The notes under the pieces: generated by a model
The model's database searches: none
The model's input: only the letters and a program-made list of their open reading frames with translations
Told to the model about the DNA's origin: nothing
Origin: Spirochaetota bacterium
Lineage (GTDB): Bacteria > Spirochaetota > Spirochaetia > Treponematales > Rectinemataceae
Length of the DNA stretch: 49,284 nucleotides
Direction: 5' to 3'
NCBI GenBank assembly: GCA_029778945.1
Contig: JAKPBN010000400.1
Coordinates: 1-49,284, forward strand
Shown here: positions 32,442-40,000 of the stretch, piece after piece
Position numbering within the stretch: position 1 is the first letter of the stretch
How the letters are laid out: the number at the start of each line of letters is the position of its first letter
Made by a program: the position numbers and the translations under genes

Positions 32442-33326
32442 ATGACGACGGAAGAGCGCCTCGAGGAAAGGGAAAAGGAACTGGCCTGCATCTACTCCAT
32501 TTGCCTCATGGCGGCGGGAGCCCCCGAGCCGGAGCTCGCCGTCGAGGGCATGGCCCGTTCCCTCTGCGCCGCCATGCAGGGCGAGGCCCTGGCCATCTGC
32601 ACGGTGGCCTTCGAGCATCCCGGCAGCGGGAAAAAGCTCTTTCTTCGCCGGGGCGAGGAAGCCTTCGACTCCGGGGCCGCGGCCTCCCCGGCCGACCTTC
32701 CCCGCATCGAGGCCTTCCTGCCCCCCGAGGCCGCCGACGGCTGGACGGGCAGCGTGGCCATCGAATACCGGGACCGGTCCCTGCGCTTCCTCCCCCAGGA
32801 GAAGGCCCTCCTCGACTCGGTCATTGTCGTCATGACCTCGGTCCTCCGGACGGCCGGCCTCATAGCGGCCCTCCGCTCGGCCTCCGCCGACCTGCGGGCC
32901 AAGAACATAGCCCTCAGGGAGATCCTCTCCATGATCGAGGAGGAGAAGCGGCTCATGGTCCTGGCCTTCCGGGAGAGGCTTGTGGGGGACATCCTCCCCC
33001 TGGCCGAGCGCGCCCGGGAGCCCGGCCTCTCGCCCGAGCGCCAGGCGGCCTACCTCGGCCTCCTCGCCGACGAGCTTGGGCGTGAGGTCACGACCCTAGG
33101 TCCAGCTCCCCTGGCCGAGGCGGCCCTGAGCATCCGCGAAAGGGAGGTGGCCGTCCAGGTCCGCAATGGCCGCACAAGCAAGGAGATAGCGGAGATCCTG
33201 GGCATCGCCGAGGCTACCGTTGAAAGGCACCGTCACAACATACGCAGGAAGCTCAGGATCGCCAACAGCGGGGTCAACCTCGCCGGCCTCTTGGGAAGCG
33301 AGAAATCAGTCCAAAAAGAGCTCTAA
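32442..33326 (+). CDS. LuxR-type HTH regulator with a degenerate sensor domain
   Basis: 294 residues. The N-terminal 30 residues are a charged helix. A GAF-like domain follows at about 30-140. A long helix (about 145-215) leads to the LuxR helix-turn-helix: ALSIREREVAVQVRNGRTSKEIAEILGIAEATVERHRHNIRRKL, residues about 228-271. There is no receiver domain. The output domain is a clear DNA binder. Repeated TTGTAG/CTACAA half-sites just downstream of its stop are possible binding sites. It shares a very small divergent promoter with the LEA-14 lipoprotein and could control it. The ligand is unknown. Confidence 0.85.
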   Translation: MTTEERLEEREKELACIYSICLMAAGAPEPELAVEGMARSLCAAMQGEALAICTVAFEHPGSGKKLFLRRGEEAFDSGAAASPADLPRIEAFLPPEAADGWTGSVAIEYRDRSLRFLPQEKALLDSVIVVMTSVLRTAGLIAALRSASADLRAKNIALREILSMIEEEKRLMVLAFRERLVGDILPLAERAREPGLSPERQAAYLGLLADELGREVTTLGPAPLAEAALSIREREVAVQVRNGRTSKEIAEILGIAEATVERHRHNIRRKLRIANSGVNLAGLLGSEKSVQKEL

Positions 33327-33350
33327 ACTTGTAGATATGCATACAAGGAA

Positions 33351-33384
33351 CCTACAAGGTATCTGAGAATTGTAGGCTTCCTTT
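33351..33384 (+). terminator. Probable terminator after the LuxR gene
   Basis: CCTACAA (33351-33357) pairs with TTGTAGG (33370-33376) over 12 nt and is followed by CTTCCTTT. The AT-rich stem is weak for a terminator, and it coincides with the TTGTAG repeat cluster that starts at 33328. Confidence 0.4.
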
Positions 33385-33438
33385 TTACCGCCTATCTTCA
33401 GTCCCGACGGCACGACAAGCCGCGAAGGAGGACAGAAG

Positions 33439-33819
33439 ATGGGCCAGACTCATGTGACAGAAGTGGATTTCGAGAGGCTTTCTGCCCTCTCGCGGGCGGT
33501 GCGCACGAGCCCCCGACCCGAGAGGGCGGCGGTCCTCGAGGGCCGGCTCAAGGTCGCCTCGATCCTGCCGAATGATATCCTCGGCTCCAAGACCGTAAAG
33601 ATGGGCTCCGCCATAACCATCCTCGACAAGGACAGGCAGGAGACCTTCTCCTACAACCTGGTCTTCCCGGTCGAGGCGGATATCACCCAGGGCAGGATCT
33701 CCGTCCTCACGCCCCTGGGGGCCGCCCTCCTTGGAAGGAAGGAGGGCGAGGACTTCAGCTACGAGAGTCCCGGAGGCATGGTCCATGTCGAGGTGCTCGA
33801 GGTCATCCATGATCTCTGA
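33439..33819 (+). CDS. rnk: GreA/GreB C-terminal domain protein, Rnk-like
   Basis: 126 residues. A short N-terminal helix region is followed by a GreA/GreB C-terminal domain (about 45-125). The hallmark stretches are MGSAITILDKDRQETFSYNL, ISVLTPLGAALLGRKEGE and the final EVLEVIH. There is no Gre coiled-coil finger, so it should bind RNA polymerase without cleavage activity, as reported for Rnk. AGGAGG at 33425-33430 fixes the start. It overlaps the FemX gene by 11 bp, linking a polymerase-binding protein and a cell-wall enzyme in one mRNA. Confidence 0.83.
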   Translation: MGQTHVTEVDFERLSALSRAVRTSPRPERAAVLEGRLKVASILPNDILGSKTVKMGSAITILDKDRQETFSYNLVFPVEADITQGRISVLTPLGAALLGRKEGEDFSYESPGGMVHVEVLEVIHDL

Positions 33820-34834
33820 GCTCCGCTGCCGGGAGGCCCTGGAATACCTGCCCTCCTCCCTGTACCGCCACCCGGCCTGGATCGCCTGGAAGGCGAGCCT
33901 GGGCTGGGAGCCTATCAAGGCCTGCGAGGGCATCGTCCTCCTCGCAAGGAGGCTTGGTCCCGGGGCCTCCATGGTCTATGCCACGGCCCCGTCCTCCCTC
34001 TTCGATCCGGTGGCCGCCGACGAGGACGAGGATCCGGACTACGGGGCGGCCCTCGAGGGCCTTTCCCTCGAGCTCCTGTCCTACCTGCCCGGGGACTGCG
34101 CCTTTATCCGCTGGGACCTCATCCTGCCGGCCTGGACCGACGCCCAGGGCCTGGCCCTGGACACGAGGCTCCAGGAGATGAGGATGAACGCCCCGACCCG
34201 GCACCGCAGGTTTCGCAAGGCCTACTCCGAGGCCACCTGCCTGGACACCATGGTCGTGGCCTTGGATGGAGGGCCCCAGGCCATCGATTCGGGCCTGGAC
34301 TATCGGACCCGCTACTCCGTGAGGCTCGCGGACCGGAGGGGGACCGTGGTCAGGCGGGTGGGGGAGGCCGGCCTTCCGGCCTTCCACGGGCTCCAGAGGA
34401 AGACCTCGGCCCGCCATGGCCTTGCCCTCCACCCCGAGTCCAGCTACCGCGGGCTCTTCCGGGCCGCGAGGGAGGAGGGCCTCGACCTCGACCTCTACCT
34501 CGCCGACTTGATGGGGGAGGCCACGGCCGCGGCCATCATAGCCCGCCACGGGGCCGATGCCTGGTATCTCTTCGCGGCGTCCTCCCCGGAGCACCGGGCC
34601 TCCGCCGGCCCCACGGCCATCCTCTACCGAGCCCTTCACGACTGCGAGGAGGCGGGGCTGGGTCGCATGGACCTCCTGGGGGTCGCGCCCCTGGGGACCA
34701 GGGACCACCCCCTCTCCGGCCTCAGCCTCTTCAAGTCCGGCTTTGGCGGCAAGAGGCGCCAGCGCGCCGGGGCCTGGGACTTTGTCCTCGACCCGGCGGT
34801 CCATGGGGCCTGGGCCCAGAGCGGCCTGGGCTAA
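33809..34834 (+). CDS. FemABX-family aminoacyltransferase (peptidoglycan branching)
   Basis: 341 residues with two GNAT-like halves. YLPSSLYRHPAWIAWKASLGWE opens the first. RMNAPTRHRRFRKAYSEA and the later FHGLQRKTSARHGL mark the centre. The C-terminal part has TAAAIIARHGADAWYLFAASSPEHRASAGPTAIL and ends with LSLFKSGFGGK, the usual FemX closing motif. Family members add amino acids from aminoacyl-tRNA to the stem peptide of lipid-linked precursors, for example glycine. The start is the ATG at 33809 inside the rnk gene. It is convergent with serS, 3 bp apart, which may be only coincidence. Confidence 0.82.
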   Translation: MISELRCREALEYLPSSLYRHPAWIAWKASLGWEPIKACEGIVLLARRLGPGASMVYATAPSSLFDPVAADEDEDPDYGAALEGLSLELLSYLPGDCAFIRWDLILPAWTDAQGLALDTRLQEMRMNAPTRHRRFRKAYSEATCLDTMVVALDGGPQAIDSGLDYRTRYSVRLADRRGTVVRRVGEAGLPAFHGLQRKTSARHGLALHPESSYRGLFRAAREEGLDLDLYLADLMGEATAAAIIARHGADAWYLFAASSPEHRASAGPTAILYRALHDCEEAGLGRMDLLGVAPLGTRDHPLSGLSLFKSGFGGKRRQRAGAWDFVLDPAVHGAWAQSGLG

Positions 34835-34837
34835 GGC

Positions 34838-36112
34838 TTACTTCCTCCGGATCTCTGTGAAGCCCGTATAGGGGACGAGGGCCGGGGGCATCTTTATGCT
34901 GCCGTCCTCCTGCTGGAAATTCTCGATCACCGCTATGAGGCCCCGGCTGCAGGCGATCGCCGTACCGTTGAGCATGTGGACAAACTTGTTCTTGCCGTCC
35001 TCGTCCTTGTAGCGGACGTTGAGGCGCCGGGCCTGGTAGTCGGTGCAGTTCGAGGTCGAGGTGACCTCCCCCCACTCCCCGCCGTTGCGGCCGGGCATCC
35101 AGGCCTCGAGGTCCCATTTGCGGTAGGCCGGGGCCCCCAGGTCGCCGGTGCAGGTGTCCACCACCCGGAAGGGGATCCCCAGGCCTGTGAAGATCTCCTC
35201 CTCGATGCCCCGCAGCTCCTCGTGGATCCTGTCCGAATCCTCGGGGAGGCAGTAGGAGAACATCTCGACCTTGGTGAACTGGTGGACCCGGTAGAGGCCC
35301 TTGGAGAACTGGCCCGCGGCTCCCGCCTCCCGGCGGAAGCAGTGGGAGAGGCCCGCGAGTCTTAGGGGGAGCTTGGACCGGTCGATCACCGTGCCCGAGT
35401 AGTAGCCGCCCAGGGTGATCTCCGCGGTGCCGATGAGGCAGCTGCCCTCGCCCTCGATGGTGTAGACATTGGACTCGGCCCCCCGGGGATTGAAGCCGAT
35501 GCCTTCGAGGATCTCGGTCTTGGCCACGTCGGGGGTCGTGAAGAGGGTAAAGCCCCTTTTCATGAGGATGTCCAGGGCATAGCGCACAAGGGCCAGCTCG
35601 AGGATCACGCCCTCGTTCTTGAGGTAATAGAACTTGGTGCCCGAGACCCGGGTGGCGGTGTCGAAGTCTATGATGTCCAGGTCCTGGCCGAGCTGGACAT
35701 GGTCCTTGGGCTCGAAGGAGAACCTGGTGGGCTCCCCGACGCGCTTGACCTCGAGGTTGTCCTTGTCCTCCTTGCCCACGGGGGCCGAGGGGTGGGCCAT
35801 GTTGGGGATCTTCCTGGCCTCCTCGTCAAGGCGGGCCTCGAGCTCGGCCGAGGTCACCTCGAGTTCGGCTATCCTCTCCTTGAGGGCCTTGCCCTCGGCA
35901 ATGAGGGCGTCCCGGGCGGCGGGCTCGAGCTTTGCCTTCATGGAGGCGGCGTTGTCGTTGCGCTTCTTGCGCTCCTCCTCCAGGGCCTTGAGCGCGACAT
36001 TGCGCTGGTCGTAGAGGGAGGCGACGAGGTCGGCGTCGGCCTTCATGAAGCGGGCGGCGATGTTTTTCTTGACCGCCTCGAGGTTTTCCTTGACAAATTT
36101 GTGGTCGAGCAT
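34838..36112 (-). CDS. serS: Seryl-tRNA synthetase
   Basis: 424 residues, class II. The N-terminal coiled-coil arm (about 30-105) starts MLDHKFVKENLEAVKKN. Class II motif 2 is YRVHQFTKVEMF near residue 278, and motif 3 is GTAIACSRGLIAVIENFQ near the C-terminus. Catalyses serine attachment to tRNA-Ser and tRNA-Sec. The length and ending (PYTGFTEI) match standard bacterial SerRS. The ATG at 36112 has no Shine-Dalgarno; a promoter with TAGAAT ends 9 nt upstream, so the leader would be only about 3 nt. It is divergent from the thioesterase gene. Confidence 0.95.
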   Translation of the reverse strand: MLDHKFVKENLEAVKKNIAARFMKADADLVASLYDQRNVALKALEEERKKRNDNAASMKAKLEPAARDALIAEGKALKERIAELEVTSAELEARLDEEARKIPNMAHPSAPVGKEDKDNLEVKRVGEPTRFSFEPKDHVQLGQDLDIIDFDTATRVSGTKFYYLKNEGVILELALVRYALDILMKRGFTLFTTPDVAKTEILEGIGFNPRGAESNVYTIEGEGSCLIGTAEITLGGYYSGTVIDRSKLPLRLAGLSHCFRREAGAAGQFSKGLYRVHQFTKVEMFSYCLPEDSDRIHEELRGIEEEIFTGLGIPFRVVDTCTGDLGAPAYRKWDLEAWMPGRNGGEWGEVTSTSNCTDYQARRLNVRYKDEDGKNKFVHMLNGTAIACSRGLIAVIENFQQEDGSIKMPPALVPYTGFTEIRRK

Positions 36113-36121
36113 AGTATTCGG

Positions 36122-36151
36122 ATTCTAGCGCGCCTTTCGGCCCCCAGGCAA
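36122..36151 (-). promoter_or_regulatory. Promoter of serS with a very short leader
   Basis: On the - strand TTGCCT (36151-36146), 18 bp, TAGAAT (36127-36122). The ATG at 36112 follows after 9 nt. Confidence 0.6.
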
Positions 36152-36175
36152 GCGGGGAGAGGAGGACTAAAAAGC

Positions 36176-36583
36176 ATGAGCGAGGTGGAGCTTTCCCTGC
36201 CCCAGGAGGATCCCGCCCTGAGGGTTGTGCCCATGCCTGCGGACGCCAATGCCTATGGGGATGTGTTCGGGGGCTGGATCATGTCCCAGGTCGACATAGC
36301 CGGAGGGGTCGCCGCCCATCGAAGGGCCCGGAGCAGGGTCACCACGGTGGCGGTGACGAGCTTTGCCTTCAGGCAGCCGGTCTCCGTGGGGGATCTCGTG
36401 TCCTTCTACGCCCGGGTCCTCCGCTGCGGCAAGACCTCCATCACCGTCGATGTGGAGGTCTTCGCGGAGAGGCGGGTGGGAGGCTTCGCGAAGGTGGTGA
36501 GGGTCACCGAGGCCCAGCTCGTCTACGTGGCCCTCGATGCCGAGGGACGGAAGCGGGAGCTCCCCGCCAACTGCCCGGCCTAG
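36176..36583 (+). CDS. YciA-type acyl-CoA thioesterase
   Basis: 135 residues, hotdog fold. ANAYGDVFGGWIMSQVDIAGGVAAHRRA (residues about 22-49) contains the N-x-x-G-D-v-F-G-G-W motif with the catalytic Asp/Asn region of YciA and acyl-CoA thioester hydrolases. FRQPVSVGDLVSFYARV follows. It likely hydrolyses acyl-CoAs of medium or mixed chain length. GAGGAGG at 36159-36165 precedes the ATG at 36176. Its TAG overlaps the TAG of the convergent receiver gene in a shared CTAG. Confidence 0.88.
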   Translation: MSEVELSLPQEDPALRVVPMPADANAYGDVFGGWIMSQVDIAGGVAAHRRARSRVTTVAVTSFAFRQPVSVGDLVSFYARVLRCGKTSITVDVEVFAERRVGGFAKVVRVTEAQLVYVALDAEGRKRELPANCPA

Positions 36584-36993
36584 GCCTGGGTCTCCCAACC
36601 GGCATCGGGAATCACCGCGTCGAGGCTCAGGCGGGTAAAGGGCTTGGACAGGAAGCCTATGTTCCTCACCTCGAGGGTGCGGGCCCGGACGTCCTCGCTC
36701 TCATAGCCCGTCATAAAGACTATGTCCACATCCCCCTGGCCCAGGATGGCCTTGGCCGTGTCCACCCCGTCCATGGACCCGCCTAGGCGGATGTCCATGA
36801 GCACGAGGTCGGGCCCCTCCGCAAGAATCCTCTGGGCGGCATCCTCCCCGGTGGCGGCGGGCTTGAGCACGTCGTAGCCGCGCTCGGAGAGGTAGCGCTT
36901 GAGGTACATGGCCGTGATAGCCTCGTCCTCGACGATAAAGGCCTTTAGGGCCCTCGCCGCTTCTCCCTCTCCCTGCACGATCCGCTCAAGCAC
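36580..36993 (-). CDS. Single-domain response regulator
   Basis: 137 residues: one receiver domain and no output domain. VEDEAIT (Asp/Glu metal site at 22-23), phosphoacceptor Asp67 in LVLMDIRL, Thr95 in FMTGY and Lys116 in LSKPFTR are all present. The GTG start at 36993 is preceded by GGGGAGGT at a good distance. It is the last gene of the cluster with two HisKA_2 kinases, 85 bp after the giant kinase stop, and is the obvious phosphorylation partner. A 7-bp hairpin (37016-37034) lies in that gap. HisKA_2 kinases often use such lone receivers in phosphorelays, which is an inference here. Confidence 0.87.
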   Translation of the reverse strand: MLERIVQGEGEAARALKAFIVEDEAITAMYLKRYLSERGYDVLKPAATGEDAAQRILAEGPDLVLMDIRLGGSMDGVDTAKAILGQGDVDIVFMTGYESEDVRARTLEVRNIGFLSKPFTRLSLDAVIPDAGWETQA

Positions 36994-37015
36994 TGGCTAC
37001 CTCCCCGCAGGATTT

Positions 37016-37034
37016 GTGGAGGCCGCCCCTCCAC
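37016..37034 (-). repeat. Hairpin between the giant kinase and the receiver gene
   Basis: GTGGAGG and CCTCCAC form a perfect 7-bp stem with the 5-nt loop CCGCC. No T-run follows, so processing or partial termination is possible. Confidence 0.5.
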
Positions 37035-37078
37035 TATCTCCAGTGTATCGGGGTAAGGGCTCCCGGACAAGGTGAATC

Positions 37079-40000
37079 CTATACTCGGGGGGAATATCCT
37101 TCGTTCGGGAAGCTTACAAGGCAGCGCGTGCCTCCTCCCTCCCGCGGCTGGATCCTCACCTGGCCCTTGAGCTGGTGAACCCCTATGGCGTAGACGGTCT
37201 GGAGGCCCGTGTGGCCATCCCTCTCCGGATCAAAGCCCTCCGGCAGGCCCCGGCCGTCATCCTCGACCTTGAGCTCAATGCGGCCCTCGGGGGAGAGCCC
37301 CAGGCCCACGAGGATCCTCCCCCTTCCCTTGGGGCCAAAGGCGTATTTGAGGGCATTGGTCACAAGCTCATTGGCGATGAGGCCGCAGGGCACGGCCAGG
37401 TCAAAGAGGAGGGGCAGGGGCTCGGCCTCCACCTTTAGCTCGATGCCTCCATCCTTGCCGCCCTCCCGGGGGAGGTAGCCCGAGACGACAAGGCCGCAGA
37501 GCCTCCCAAGATAGGCCGCAAAGTCTATCCTGGAAAGGTCCCGGGAGGAATAAAGCATCTCGTGGACCAGGGACATGGAGTAGATCCTCCCCTCCATGTC
37601 CTGGAAGACCTCCGAGGGCATCCTGCCGTCCGAGCTTTCCGCGTGGTTGGCCAGGAGGGCGCTGATCACCTGCATGTTGTTCTTGGTGCGGTGGTAGAGC
37701 TCCCGGATAAGGGACTCCTTGTCCGCCAGGGCGGTCTTGAGGGAGGCCTCGGCCTCCTTGCGCAGGGTCACATCGATGTAGCTTGCCCGGACAAGGGGCT
37801 TGTCCGAGAGGGGTATCCTGGAAAGCCTCACCTCGCAGACCTTGATCTTGGCCGGCCCCCCTTCCCTGGGCAGGAGGATGCGGCGCTCGACGGTGACCTC
37901 TTCCCCGGCCAAGGCGCTGGCGTCATTGACGGCCACGCTCCGGGCTACTTCGATGCCGTCGGGCTGGTCCGGGGCATAGAAGTCCCTTGGACCCAGGGTG
38001 AGGAGCCTTTCCCGGCCGCACTCAAAGAGGATTTCCGCGTTGGGGTTGGCGTCCACAAAGCGGTCCAGGCCATGGTCATAGACGAGGATGGCGTCCGGGG
38101 CCTCCTCAAAGAGGGTCCGGTACCTCTCCTCGCTTTCCTTAAGTCGCCGCTCGGACTCCCGGAGCCTCTCCACCACCCGGGCATTCTCGATGGAGATGGC
38201 CGCCTGGGAGGCCAGGGCCTCGATCACCCGGGCCCGGGCGGGGGTAAAGCTCCCCGGGGCCAGGTCATTCTCCAGGTAGATCAGGCCCAGGGCCTCGGCC
38301 CTGGCCAGGATGGGCACGCAGAGGATCGAGTGGATCCGGTGGCTCGCGACAAAGGGATCGAGGCCAAAAGCCGCGTCCGCCAGGGCGTCGTCCACAATGA
38401 AACTTTCTTTGCGGCGGCGGGCGGCGGCCAGGACTGTCTCCGGGACCAGGCCCGAGGATGCCGCCGGCCGGGCTGGGGCCGAGTTGCCGCTTATAGCCTC
38501 GATCCAGGGCCCGTCCTCCCTCTCGAGGACGAGGACGCCCCGGGAGGATCCGGCGTTTTCCACCGCCAGGTCCATGAGGGAGGCCACGAGGCTTCCATAC
38601 TCGATTTCCCGGGAGATGGACTGGGAAGCCTTGAGGAGGCTCAGGGCGTCCAGGTCGGCGTCTCCCGCGTCTAGGTCCTGGTCCCCCTGGATGGCGCTGG
38701 CCAAGGGGCCCAGCCTCAGGCCCCAGAGCCTGGCCTGGGCCCGGGCCCTCTCCCGGGCCGAGGCTGCCAGCTCGGGCAGGCCTTCCCCGCCAAGGTAGTC
38801 GGCCTCGAGTCCCAGGGCCAGGGCGGCCTCGGCCAGAAAGCCCCCCTCGCTTGCCTCCCGGGCCGCCTCCTCCCAGGCCTTGATCGCCAAGCTGCCCTCA
38901 CCCCGGCTCCGGAGGAGACTGGCCTCGATGAGGGCTAGCTTGTGGGCGTAGTTGCCCGGGGCAAGCCTAGCTAGGCCCTGGAGGCTCCCAAGGTCCTCCA
39001 CAATCCTGGGGTCTGTCCCCTCGATGCCTTGGTCGAGGAGGACCAGGGCCTCGTGGAGGGAAAAGACCGGCCGCCCAAAGGTGCCCTGGATCGCGGCCAG
39101 GTAGCTCCTTGTCCGGGCGGCCTCGAGCTCCATGGCCACCCTGTCGTTCCGGAAGCGGGCGAGGAGGAGCTCCCAAAGGTGGAAATAGGCCAGGCCCGTC
39201 ATGTCCTTTGCCGCCAGGGCCTTCGCCTCCCAGGACTGGGTATCCAGGTCCCCGGCGTCCTGGCCCTCAAGCAGCGCCACCATCCTCTCCTGGACCTGGA
39301 CCCAGCCCGCCACCAGGGGCTGGCCCAAGGCGCGGACCAGGCCTCGGTTAATCCTAAGGCGCTCGGCCAGGCGGGGCAGGGCCTCGCCGGAATAGAAGGC
39401 GTAGATGCCCTGGTTAAACAGGGCAAAGGCCCCCGAAGTGTAGTCCCCTGTAAGCCTGGCCATTCTGCCGCCCTCTCCAAGGATCTCCAGGCTCTCCGCG
39501 AGGGGCCTGACCGTAGGGGAGATCATGCAGCCAAAGATGTTGAGCACCCTGCAGCGGACCGGCCGGCCCTCGGGCCGGGCAGCGAGCTCGACGGCCAGCC
39601 TGCCCAGGGCATAGCCCTCCTCGATCCAGCTGCCCGAGGCGCAGAGGACAAGGCCAAAGGCGGCATAGGCAAAGGGAGAGACCGGGGCCGTGCCGTGGTG
39701 CATGGACTGCAAGGCGATGGTGGAGGCCCAGACCACAAGGAGGCCCGGGGCGGCCACATAGGCGGGTTCGCCTATCGTGCCCAGGATGCCCATGATCGCC
39801 TTCTGCCGCTCTTCCTTGCAGGGCCCCAGGCCGGCCAGGGCCCCAAGGCCCAGCCTGGCCAGCTCTGCCCGGCTTGCCTCGATCGCCGCCCTGGCCTCCT
39901 CCATCGTGGGCTCGAGGGGGAGGTCGAGGCCTAGGAGGGAGAGGACCCGCAGGCCCAGGGCAAGGGCTTCCCTGAGCTCGCCCTGGGCGGTGAGGGCCTT

